Source: Candidatus Liptonbacteria bacterium RIFOXYD1_FULL_36_11
Lineage (GTDB): Bacteria > Patescibacteriota > Minisyncoccia > UBA6257 > XYB1-36-10
NCBI GenBank assembly: GCA_001821375.1
Contig: MHLG01000018.1
Coordinates: 1-9,452, forward strand
Direction of reading: 5' to 3'
DNA: 9,452 nt
Both the position numbers and the translations under genes were made by a program. Shown here piece after piece: positions 1 to 6,178 of the stretch (position 1 is its first letter; every line of letters starts with the position of its first letter). The notes below the pieces were generated by a model. That model was given only the letters and a program-made list of their open reading frames with translations, had not been told where the DNA came from and searched no databases.

Positions 1-275
1 GTTTTCGCCGGAATGACAAAAGAAGAAAAAAGTAGAAAGTTGAAAGCAGAGCTGGATTCCGGTTTTCGCCGGAATGACAAAAGAAGAAAAAAGTAGAAAG
101 TTGAAAGCAGAGCTGGATTCCGGCTTTCGCCGGAATGACAAAAGAAGAAAAAAGTAGAAAGTTGAAAGCAGAGCTGGATTCCGGCGAAAGCCGGAATGAC
201 AAAAGAAGAAAAAAGTAGAAAGTTGAAAGCAGAGCTGGATTCCGGCTTTCGCCGGAATGACAGAATTTAAGAAAA
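1..275. repeat. Tandem array of 61-bp units, each carrying a palindromic hairpin
   Basis: Equivalent positions recur at 1, 62, 123, 184 and 245, giving a strict 61-bp period. Each unit has a 20-bp imperfect palindrome, ATTCCGGC-TTTC-GCCGGAAT (complete copies at 56-75, 117-136, 178-197, 239-258), and an invariant purine-rich spacer of about 41 bp. The cores differ: units 1 and 2 read GTTTTCGCC, units 3 and 5 GCTTTCGCC, and unit 4 GCGAAAGCC, which is the reverse complement of the unit 3 core. The last unit decays into unrelated sequence after about 275, and the first is cut by the window edge, so the array continues to the left. The ATTCC...GGAAT form resembles REP-type and Neisseria dRS3-type small palindromes, but by resemblance only. 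There is no protein-coding sense in it and no unique spacers. It lies just upstream of the DUF4012 gene and could be transcribed with it. Confidence 0.93.
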
Positions 276-290
276 AAGTAAATTTATTTT

Positions 291-2426
291 ATGCGTGTTT
301 CCAAAAAAAATATATCGCAAAAAATGCATGATATTCGGCATCCGGATAGAGAGGCGGAGAGAAAAAAAATAAAGCTGGTGAAAGCGGAAAAGGTTTTTTA
401 TACTTTAAAAACAGCGGCGAGCGGTTTTGAAAAAAAAGCTGTTTTAACACCAGAGCCGTTGCCGGTAGTTTTTAGAAATGATAATAATGATATTTTGAAG
501 GTTGCTTCAGAACTTTATTTTTTTCCACAAAAAGAAGCTGACTTAAGGAGAAAAAAATTAAAATCTGTTTTTGCGGCAGTTTTACTTTTTGGAGTGGGGC
601 TTTATGTTTTATCTGTTTTTAATTTAAAAAATAAGGCACTTCTGGGGGCGGATACTATTTTAAACAGATTTAAGGATTCAGCGGTGGCGCTTATGGCTTT
701 TCAGCCGGCAGAGGCGAAGAAATCGCTTTTGGCGGCGGATAAAGAGGTAAAAGAGATAAACAAACAGGCGCGCAGTTTAGGGTTGGCGAGCGCTTTTGAG
801 ATTTTTGGAAATTTTTTACCGCGTTTTCAGGCGGCGGCTGATTCGCTGTCCGGTTTGGGAAAAATGACGGAGTCGGCAGTAAATTTAGCGGGATTATTGG
901 AAGAGTTAAAAAATAAAGGAATAGAATATTTTTTTAACGGAGAAGGAGAAAAACTTTTATCTTTATTAAAAGAATCTGAAAAGGAAATAAAAGTAATAAA
1001 TGAGACTAGCCAGATAGCAACGGAGGGAGTTTCTAGTTTGAGGCCAGATGTTTCATTTGGATCTTTTTTATCTTTTAAAACCGATCTTTTAGGTTTTGAG
1101 GATTTTTTAGACAGTTTTATTTCTTTTCTTGACACGCCGGAAGAAAAGCATTGGCTAGTTCTTTTTCAAAATCCTTCGGAGATGAGACCGGCTGGAGGAT
1201 TTATCGGAAGTTATGGGGATTTAGCGGTTAAGAACGGGGCGTTAAGTTATTTGAAAGTTTCTGATATTTATGACCCAGACGGGCAGCTTACCTTGAAAGT
1301 TCAGCCGCCTTTACCATTGCAGGCAGTAACAACAAATTGGGGAGCGCGAGACGCCAACTGGTTTTTTGATTTTTCAAGTTCGGCGGAGAAAGTTGCCGGA
1401 TTTTTAGAAGATTCGCGAATTTATTCCGATAAAAAAGTTTTTTTTGACGGAGTGGCGGCGGTGAATACGGAAGTTTTTAAGAGTATATTAGGAATAACAG
1501 GTCCGGTTTCTTTGCCGGAATATGATTTGACGGTGAGCCAGGATAATTTTTTAGAGGCGATACAGGAAGAAGTGGAAGTTAAAAAAACAAAAGATAAAGG
1601 ACAACCAAAAAGCGTGCTAAAAGATTTGACGCCGGTTATTATTGAAAAAATAAAAAATTTAAACAGTGTAGAAAAAGATGTTTTAATTGATGTTTTAAAG
1701 AATCATTTAGAAAATAAGGATATGATGTTTTACGCAAAGGACACGGCGATGGAAAGTTTCTTTAATAAATATGATGTTGGGGGAAAACCTTTTCAGATTC
1801 CGGCTGGGTTTTCCGGAGGTTATTTGGCGGTGGTGAATGCTAATATTGCTGGCGGAAAAACGGATGCTTTTATGAAGCAGGAAATATATTTAAAAAGTGA
1901 GATTGGGCTTGACGGAAAAGTATCTAATTTTCTGACAGTGGAAAGGGAGCATTATGGTAATAAAGAAAAATACAGTTGGTATACGGATAAAAACCAGGAT
2001 TATATGAGAGTGCTGACTAATTTAGGGACAAAGCTTAGTAAAATTACCGGGGATACGAAGAAAACCATAAAGCCACTGGCAAATTATGATTTGGAGGGGT
2101 ATTTAAGGGATGAAGATTTAAAAAATCTTGAAAGTGAAGGAATAGAAAACGGAAAAAATGTTTTTTCGGCATGGATAACGACGTTTGCTGGACAGACAAA
2201 AGAAATCAGATTTGAGTATGAGAGCGGGAATGCAATAAATCTTTCGGCGGGGCAGAAATTTCAGTTTGTTTTTGATAAGCAGTCGGGCGTTAAAGGAGGA
2301 TTACATTATGAAGTTGAGGCGCCGCCGGGGTTTAAGTGGGCGGAAAACAACGGGATAGTTTTTAGCTATGACGCAGATGATTCTCCGAAGAGGCTTATTT
2401 TAGAGTTAACATTAAAGGCGGTTTAG
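291..2426 (+). CDS. DUF4012 domain-containing membrane-anchored protein
   Basis: A 711-residue protein whose biochemical role is unknown. A basic N-terminus (residues 1-90, Lys/Arg rich) precedes one hydrophobic segment at about 92-110, suggesting a cytoplasmic tail, one membrane anchor and a large external part. Residues 120-280 are mostly helical and heptad-like (LLEELKNKG, LLKESEKEIK). The hallmark of DUF4012 is at about 287-310, with LVLFQNPSEMRPAGGFIGSY (the family's N-x-x-E-x-R-P-x-G-G-F-I-G signature). The segment at about 384-430 (FFDGVAAVN, then GITGPVSLPEYDLTV) is the family's second conserved block. Full length, no frameshift. The ATG at 291 is the first in frame; it has no clear Shine-Dalgarno sequence, only an A-rich leader, and the next Met is at codon 12. 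No promoter is evident in the repeat array upstream. A hairpin terminator follows directly. The family is typical of CPR bacteria. Family call sure; function unknown. Confidence 0.9.
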   Translation: MRVSKKNISQKMHDIRHPDREAERKKIKLVKAEKVFYTLKTAASGFEKKAVLTPEPLPVVFRNDNNDILKVASELYFFPQKEADLRRKKLKSVFAAVLLFGVGLYVLSVFNLKNKALLGADTILNRFKDSAVALMAFQPAEAKKSLLAADKEVKEINKQARSLGLASAFEIFGNFLPRFQAAADSLSGLGKMTESAVNLAGLLEELKNKGIEYFFNGEGEKLLSLLKESEKEIKVINETSQIATEGVSSLRPDVSFGSFLSFKTDLLGFEDFLDSFISFLDTPEEKHWLVLFQNPSEMRPAGGFIGSYGDLAVKNGALSYLKVSDIYDPDGQLTLKVQPPLPLQAVTTNWGARDANWFFDFSSSAEKVAGFLEDSRIYSDKKVFFDGVAAVNTEVFKSILGITGPVSLPEYDLTVSQDNFLEAIQEEVEVKKTKDKGQPKSVLKDLTPVIIEKIKNLNSVEKDVLIDVLKNHLENKDMMFYAKDTAMESFFNKYDVGGKPFQIPAGFSGGYLAVVNANIAGGKTDAFMKQEIYLKSEIGLDGKVSNFLTVEREHYGNKEKYSWYTDKNQDYMRVLTNLGTKLSKITGDTKKTIKPLANYDLEGYLRDEDLKNLESEGIENGKNVFSAWITTFAGQTKEIRFEYESGNAINLSAGQKFQFVFDKQSGVKGGLHYEVEAPPGFKWAENNGIVFSYDADDSPKRLILELTLKAV

Positions 2427-2437
2427 TATTATATAAA

Positions 2438-2465
2438 AAAAGGCGCTGGTGGGCGCCTTTTAGGA
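2438..2465. terminator. Hairpin terminator between convergent genes
   Basis: AAAAGGCGC (2438-2446) pairs with GCGCCTTTT (2453-2461) around a TGGTGG loop. The A and T runs on both sides of the GC stem make it work on either strand, so it can end both the DUF4012 transcript and the opposing gene at 2490-3023. It starts 12 bp after the DUF4012 stop. Confidence 0.85.
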
Positions 2466-2489
2466 AAGCTTTTCGGTTTTAATGGGAAG

Positions 2490-3023
2490 TTAAAAAGCGA
2501 AATGGTCTAGAACTGTTTTTGGTTGGCTGGTGGAGTTGTAAAAGCTTTGTATGAAGTTTGAAAAACCTTCCAAGTCTTTCGCTTTTTGGTTTTCGGTCTT
2601 TTCCATAACAAATATCTTCCATCCTTTTGGGATGTTAAGACAATGGTTCCCGAGAGGTATTTTTTGATTTTTTTCTATCTCTGCCCAAAACAAAATTTCT
2701 AGCAGTTTTTCTTTTCTTTTGATTTCGGCTAATATCCTAAATTTTTTAAGTATTTCTTCTTCTTGCCCTTCTCTCCTCTCCTGGAGTGGATTATTAGCCT
2801 GTAATGTAGCTCCGCATACTTCCAGTTCAACTTCTTTTTTAGTGATAAAGAGTTTACGTAAAATAACATAAATGCGTCGGAGTATTTCGGAAACAGTTCC
2901 AATACACATTTGTGACATTGGATCTATTTCTTCTTTCGGTTCAAATAAATCAATTTCTTTTGAAGTTACCTCTTGTATTTCTTCTTCCAGTTCTTTTAAA
3001 ACTTGTAGTTCAGTTAACAACAT
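2490..3023 (-). CDS. Hypothetical protein, charged and helical, family not recognised
   Basis: A 177-residue protein that I cannot assign. The first 35 residues are very acidic and leucine-rich (LKELEEEIQEV, then EPKEEID), consistent with a helix or short coiled coil. A Lys/Arg-rich helical stretch follows (about 45-65, LRRIYVILRKLF), then a Glu/Lys-rich helix (about 82-115). The C-terminal third is less charged and contains NHCLNIPKGWKIFV. No signal peptide, membrane segment or catalytic motif is visible. The ATG start is supported by GAGGTG four bases upstream (complement of 3028-3033), and a sigma70-like promoter lies about 60-80 bp upstream in the duplicated region. A 19-bp palindrome sits between promoter and ribosome binding site. 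Coding potential is supported by the length of the frame, the ribosome binding site, the promoter and the shared terminator. Probably a lineage-restricted cytoplasmic protein. Confidence 0.72.
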   Translation of the reverse strand: MLLTELQVLKELEEEIQEVTSKEIDLFEPKEEIDPMSQMCIGTVSEILRRIYVILRKLFITKKEVELEVCGATLQANNPLQERREGQEEEILKKFRILAEIKRKEKLLEILFWAEIEKNQKIPLGNHCLNIPKGWKIFVMEKTENQKAKDLEGFSNFIQSFYNSTSQPKTVLDHFAF

Positions 3024-3027
3024 AATA

Positions 3028-3033
3028 CACCTC
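3028..3033 (-). promoter_or_regulatory. Ribosome binding site of the 177-residue gene
   Basis: On the minus strand this reads GAGGTG, followed by four bases and then the ATG at 3023. It fixes the start of the hypothetical gene. It is clearly stronger than the sites before the operon genes at 3678-8039. Confidence 0.7.
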
Positions 3034-3039
3034 TTTTTT

Positions 3040-3058
3040 TAGGCTTAAGTTAAGCCTA
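3040..3058. promoter_or_regulatory. Near-perfect 19-bp palindrome in the leader of the 177-residue gene
   Basis: TAGGCTTAA (3040-3048), one central base, then TTAAGCCTA (3050-3058). It lies between the predicted -10 (3079-3084) and the ribosome binding site (3028-3033) of the minus-strand gene. It could be an operator for a dimeric repressor or an RNA hairpin near the ribosome binding site. No U-run follows on either strand, so it is not a normal terminator. It is absent from the corresponding place beside the right-hand repeat copy. Confidence 0.55.
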
Positions 3059-3062
3059 GGAT

Positions 3063-3154
3063 AGTTGATGCTTTGTATATTGTAGGGATTTAGTGGTTTT
3101 TGTCAAGAAAAAAAATTGCTAATGCGGTGAGGATTTGGTATTTTAAACTGGTGG
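3063..3154. repeat. Left copy of an exact 92-bp direct repeat (lepA promoter and start)
   Basis: Identical over 92 bp to 9361-9452, at an offset of 6298 bp. It carries a minus-strand sigma70-like promoter and the GTG start of lepA. The left boundary is sharp at the base level, although TTAAG and a GG-rich stretch just outside both copies hint at older, imperfect similarity further left. The right boundary is unknown because the window ends inside the right copy. Confidence 0.98.
3079..3106 (-). promoter_or_regulatory. Sigma70-type promoter for the 177-residue gene
   Basis: On the minus strand, TTGACA (complement of 3101-3106) is a consensus -35. It is followed by a 16-bp spacer and TACAAT (complement of 3079-3084), a five-of-six -10. 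Transcription would start near 3072 and give a leader of about 50 bases with the palindrome and ribosome binding site. The whole promoter lies in the duplicated 92 bp and so recurs upstream of ndk. Confidence 0.65.
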
Positions 3155-3258
3155 ATAATATAAGAAATTTTTGCATAATTGCGCATATTGACCATGGAAA
3201 ATCAACGCTTGCCGACCGGATGCTTGAAATTACTGGAACGATAGAAAAACGTCGGATG
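3151..3258 (+). pseudogene. lepA: lepA 5' fragment, first 36 codons only
   Basis: LepA (EF4) is a ribosome-associated translational GTPase of about 600 residues. Only its N-terminal strand and G1 motif are present here (AHIDHGKST, residues 11-19 counted from the GTG). The text matches the family closely up to TGTIEKRRM, where LepA would normally continue with a K-E-Q-type switch I segment. The break is clean at 3258/3259. The 5' part of this fragment (3151-3154) and the 88 bp before it are repeated at the right edge, where the intact gene probably lies. No good Shine-Dalgarno sequence precedes the GTG; GAGG at 3129-3132 is 18 bp away. Loss of the only lepA copy would be unexpected, which supports an intact copy outside the window. 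Confidence 0.85.
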
Positions 3259-3540
3259 ACATTCTGTGAACGGATTATCCATCCCGCCATCTTCAAAGTG
3301 TATATCGCATTTCTAGCGATTAAAGCACAATTTCCTGAGATAAAAACACTCACGATTGACAATGACATCCTGTTTGCGAAGCACGAGGAACTTGAGAGAT
3401 TGTTGCGCGTGAAAATATACTTCTGTCACCCGTATCACAGCTGGGAGAAGGGCACGGTCGAGAACGCGAACAAGGTCATTCGTAGAGATATTCCCAAAGG
3501 GAGCGACCTTTCCAGATATTTGAAGCGTTTTGTCGGAGCC
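3259..3540 (+). mobile_element. IS30-family transposase remnant (catalytic C-terminal part)
   Basis: About 94 codons match the DDE core of IS30-family transposases. TLTIDND carries the second catalytic Asp, then come [20 protein letters not shown] and [13 protein letters not shown]. Exactly 33 residues separate the first Asp of IDND from the Glu of VEN, the DD(33)E spacing characteristic of IS30. The N-terminal helix-turn-helix region and the first catalytic Asp are missing, cut off at the lepA junction. The usual C-terminal tail (N-x-R-P-R-K-x-L-G-type motif) is missing after about 3540. No terminal inverted repeats or target duplication could be identified. The stretch is visibly GC-richer than both flanks, so it came from a different compositional background. 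It is an inactive relic and the only mobile-element sequence in the window. Confidence 0.85.
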
Positions 3541-3548
3541 AGGATAGT

Positions 3549-3598
3549 GCTCGGTTCGAGCGACCGAGCCGTATCAGACCGTCGATTTGACGGTTTTT
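3549..3598 (+). terminator. Two adjacent hairpins, the second terminator-like
   Basis: GCTCGGT (3549-3555) pairs with ACCGAGC (3563-3569). Nine bases later ACCGTC (3578-3583) pairs with GACGGT (3589-3594), followed by a run of T to 3598. The second has the shape of a short intrinsic terminator. It lies after the transposase homology ends and about 80 bp before the operon, where it could stop read-through from lepA' or the IS relic. It may be a leftover of the IS end. Confidence 0.5.
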
Positions 3599-3677
3599 AT
3601 GTTAGAGTAGAAACAAACAAAAAAATAAGAAGAGGAAAATCTGATAACGTGCTCGGTTTTTATTCTTACCTAGGATT

Positions 3678-4862
3678 ATGCCTAAACGAATTATTTTAAG
3701 CGATATTAATAGTTTTGCGGTTGAAGATCTTAAGGCTCAAGCCGAAAAGATCATTAATGTAATCATAAAAAATAATTCTTTTTCTCTAATAAAGAAGAAC
3801 GCATTACTGGATTTACAAAAATCTATTTTGACCAATTCCCCGATGGATTCTTTGGATCATTATAATAACGATACTGACCCATGGAATAAAATTATGAATA
3901 TGGGGAGCGATAAACGTTTTTGGTTTGATAATTATCATCATGGACTAGTTGTATCATATTTTCATAGATTAATTCTTGACAAAATAGACTATTTTAAATC
4001 AGGAAATGATCCTTATGAGAGAATCAAGAAACAGGCATTAATGGAATTTGTTGAGAATTGTTTGCCGAAAGGACGAGGGGGAGATATTAAAATAGAACAA
4101 ATTTTGATGGGTATGTTATGGGGTAATAAGACCGATTTTGTACCGCATACGATTAGTTCTGAAAAAATATTATTAAAAGACGATAGGAAACTTCTGATAG
4201 AATTTTTATTCGAAAGAAAGCCATATAGAATAGATATCATTGCCGATAATATTGGAGAGGAACTTTTCTACGATATTTTATTTATTAACTATTTATTTGC
4301 TCACGATTTAGTTAAGGTATTAAGATATCATGTTAAGAATTATCCCTATAATATCTCTGACGCGACAAAACAAGATGTCTTTTGGACACTTAATTTTTTA
4401 GCAAAGACGAATGACAATTCTTTAAGAAATATAGCTGAGAATATTTTGAATCTAATTTCAGAAAAGCGAATTAACATTGCAACATATCCTTTTACGACCC
4501 TTGGTTTTGATCGTGGATTGGCTATGAACGTAGTAGATAAACAATATGCTGGATCATCTCTTATTATTACTAAAGGAGATTTTAATTACAGAAAAAATAT
4601 AGGTTGGTATTATTGGAATATTAAAAATGAATATAAAGAAATCATTTCCTATTTAAAATCTCCCCTTGTATCTTTTCGTGTGATTAAAAATGAAATTTTA
4701 GTTGGATTAAAGAATAAGGCACTTATCGATACTCTTAACCGTGAAGATCCTGATTGGTGGAAAAAGGGAAAGGGAGGGGTGATTATGTTAGCAATTCCTA
4801 AAAATGATAATAATCATTTAAAGAGAAATATAATCGAAGATTTTTGGGCTCAAACATTATGA
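3678..4862 (+). CDS. DUF89 / ARMT1-like metal-dependent phosphatase
   Basis: A 394-residue member of the DUF89 damage-control phosphatase family, closest in motif layout to the ARMT1/yeast YMR027W branch, whose members dephosphorylate sugar phosphates such as fructose-1-phosphate. Visible blocks in order: MLWGN at 146-150; the metal-site block [12 protein letters not shown] (188-199, with Asp190 and Asn191); [16 protein letters not shown] (218-233, with Asp228 as third metal ligand); and the phosphate-site loop ITKGDFNYR (297-305, with Lys299, Asp301 and Arg305). [17 protein letters not shown] near 328-344 is also typical. All expected catalytic residues are present and length is near that of the family (about 400-450). 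No signal peptide or membrane segment, so cytosolic. First gene of a tight operon; its stop overlaps the next start as ATGA. Weak ribosome binding site (AGGA only two bases from the ATG at 3678). Family assignment strong, substrate unknown. Confidence 0.88.
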   Translation: MPKRIILSDINSFAVEDLKAQAEKIINVIIKNNSFSLIKKNALLDLQKSILTNSPMDSLDHYNNDTDPWNKIMNMGSDKRFWFDNYHHGLVVSYFHRLILDKIDYFKSGNDPYERIKKQALMEFVENCLPKGRGGDIKIEQILMGMLWGNKTDFVPHTISSEKILLKDDRKLLIEFLFERKPYRIDIIADNIGEELFYDILFINYLFAHDLVKVLRYHVKNYPYNISDATKQDVFWTLNFLAKTNDNSLRNIAENILNLISEKRINIATYPFTTLGFDRGLAMNVVDKQYAGSSLIITKGDFNYRKNIGWYYWNIKNEYKEIISYLKSPLVSFRVIKNEILVGLKNKALIDTLNREDPDWWKKGKGGVIMLAIPKNDNNHLKRNIIEDFWAQTL

Positions 4863-6178
4863 ATAAGAAACAGATAATTGAATTGGCTAAAACAATTCTT
4901 GCTAAGTTGCAGAAACGCAATGGTCTTAAAGTATACGATAATCACGAAGTCGTTATTCATTTTCGAAGAAATGTTTATCATTTTACAGTTTATCAATTAT
5001 ATTTCAGTATTGCCTTGGTTCTTAAAAATTTTCATTCAATTCCGCAGAATTATTTGGAATACTATATTAGATCTGTAGTCGCAAAGAATACTGCTGGTCC
5101 AACCAAAATTCAATTAGAAATCATGGGCGAAATGTTGAAGGGCTTCCATAGTCATAAAACTCTTATGGCTGGCGGATCTATGGCTGAAACATTTCTTATA
5201 AAAAGAAATGACAAAAATATCATTATTAAGAAGGCCACTGGATTGCCGTCTCGAAAATTGTCAAATGAGCTAAATTTTCTTATTAAACTTTCCAATAACC
5301 ATAAGATTGCCACGCATATTCCAGAAATCCTAGATTTTAAACGCAACAATCAATCTATTTTAGTCGTTTTAAGATATTATCCAGCTAATACCCTTGCGCA
5401 TGAGATATTATTTGGAAAAATCGATAAAAAAAGAGCATGGGAGAGGGTTGAAGAGGTCTTAGATTTTGTTATGTCTAATCTTTGGACAACGGAAAAATCG
5501 ACAAAGACAGAAAATTACATAAATAGTTTTTTCTTGCAACGAATAAGAAAAAGTATCGATTCTCTTATAAAGAAAGCTCCAACATTATCTCGGCTAGCAA
5601 TGGCCGACAAGGTAATTATTAATGGTTCGACTTATCTGAATTTATTAAAGATTGTTGATGTTGTAGAAAAAGACAAGGAATTAATTAAGATGCTTACCCC
5701 TCCTTTTATTTGTAATATTTGGGGAGATCTTCATCCTAATAATATTTTACTTGCCAAAAATAATTTTATTTTAATTGATCCTCGCGGTGATTTGGGTGAT
5801 CCAATTTATGATTTGGGCAAGATGTATCATACCTTTGGGCCCGGGAGGTATGATTTTGTCGACAATGATTTATACGATGTAATGTTGGAAGATAAAAATG
5901 GAATTCCGGTAATTAAAAGAAAGTTTTTAACTGAGCATCCTTCTTGGGTAATTTATGATTTTTTGCAACGAAAGTTTGAAAATAATATAGAAAAATTTGT
6001 TTTACCAGGAGATATTTTTTGGAAATTGCGTTGGGATTTTTTGAATTTCTGTATTTATTCTACTATGCCACCATTTTTAGTCGGTCGTGAACCCATGGAA
6101 GAAAGGGCAATTATGGGATATAGCAATGCTTTAATTTTTGGCAAAAGATTTTTAAAATCGTTAAAAGAAAGGATATGA
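4859..6178 (+). CDS. APH-fold kinase (aminoglycoside/sugar/choline kinase superfamily)
   Basis: A 439-residue kinase of the phosphotransferase (APH) fold. The start is taken as the ATG at 4859, four bases inside the upstream gene (ATGA overlap); an in-frame TTG at 4844 is less likely. The first 95 residues are an extra helical domain. The kinase core follows: Gly-rich loop AGGSMAET (104-111), ATP-binding Lys in IIIKK (about 121-125), a helix Glu in SNELNFL (Glu137), hinge-like LVVLRYYPANTL, catalytic loop IWGDLHPNN (287-295, Asp290 base and Asn295), and the metal-binding Asp of LIDPRGD (Asp307), followed by LGDPIYDLGKM. All catalytic residues are intact. Because the next gene is a UDPGP nucleotidyltransferase, a sugar 1-kinase role (as in NahK) is inferred. 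Antibiotic phosphotransferase activity is possible from fold alone but poorly supported by context. Cytosolic; no usual Shine-Dalgarno, consistent with translational coupling. Confidence 0.85.
   Translation: MNKKQIIELAKTILAKLQKRNGLKVYDNHEVVIHFRRNVYHFTVYQLYFSIALVLKNFHSIPQNYLEYYIRSVVAKNTAGPTKIQLEIMGEMLKGFHSHKTLMAGGSMAETFLIKRNDKNIIIKKATGLPSRKLSNELNFLIKLSNNHKIATHIPEILDFKRNNQSILVVLRYYPANTLAHEILFGKIDKKRAWERVEEVLDFVMSNLWTTEKSTKTENYINSFFLQRIRKSIDSLIKKAPTLSRLAMADKVIINGSTYLNLLKIVDVVEKDKELIKMLTPPFICNIWGDLHPNNILLAKNNFILIDPRGDLGDPIYDLGKMYHTFGPGRYDFVDNDLYDVMLEDKNGIPVIKRKFLTEHPSWVIYDFLQRKFENNIEKFVLPGDIFWKLRWDFLNFCIYSTMPPFLVGREPMEERAIMGYSNALIFGKRFLKSLKERI

Larger units (their letters stand above)
3100..3699 (+). 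pseudogene. Chimeric open frame: LepA N-terminus fused to IS30-type transposase C-terminus
   Basis: One uninterrupted frame (199 residues from the TTG at 3100; a GTG at 3151 is the likelier lepA start) joins two unrelated pieces. Codons from 3151 to 3258 give [20 protein letters not shown] and then [16 protein letters not shown], the N-terminus of elongation factor 4 (LepA), including its P-loop AHIDHGKST. After Met at 3256-3258 the expected LepA sequence stops. IS30-family transposase sequence follows to about 3540. The remaining 50 codons resemble neither protein and overlap the next gene by 22 bp. The product lacks the GTPase switch regions and all later LepA domains. It also lacks the transposase DNA-binding domain and first catalytic Asp, so neither activity is expected. 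I read it as two broken genes joined by rearrangement. An expressed fusion is possible but unlikely. Confidence 0.8.

Noticed and set aside
1..275. Possible CRISPR array
   Set aside because: The 61-bp units have identical spacers as well as identical hairpins; there are no unique spacers and no cas gene nearby.
827..1135. Antisense open frame of 102 codons within the DUF4012 gene
   Set aside because: Low-complexity Ser/Lys/Pro product, no ribosome binding site, and fully inside a convincing gene; other antisense frames inside genes were dropped for the same reasons.
3649..3658. GTGCTCGGTT repeated at 3547 and 3649, as possible IS inverted or direct ends
   Set aside because: Ten bases only, both in the same orientation, and not at the limits of transposase homology.
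3055..3676. CCTAGGAT at 3055-3062 and 3669-3676 as a target duplication around the lepA'-IS30 piece
   Set aside because: A similar string also occurs inside the UDPGP gene near 6880, the motif is half palindromic, and neither position coincides with a transposase end.
3580..3677. Promoter for the operon at 3678
   Set aside because: TTGACG at 3587-3592 resembles a -35 but overlaps a terminator-like hairpin and has no -10 at suitable spacing. The real promoter could not be located.
4859..6178. Aminoglycoside resistance gene
   Set aside because: Only the general APH fold is shared. Tight coupling to a UDPGP enzyme and a sugar-phosphate phosphatase points to a metabolic kinase.
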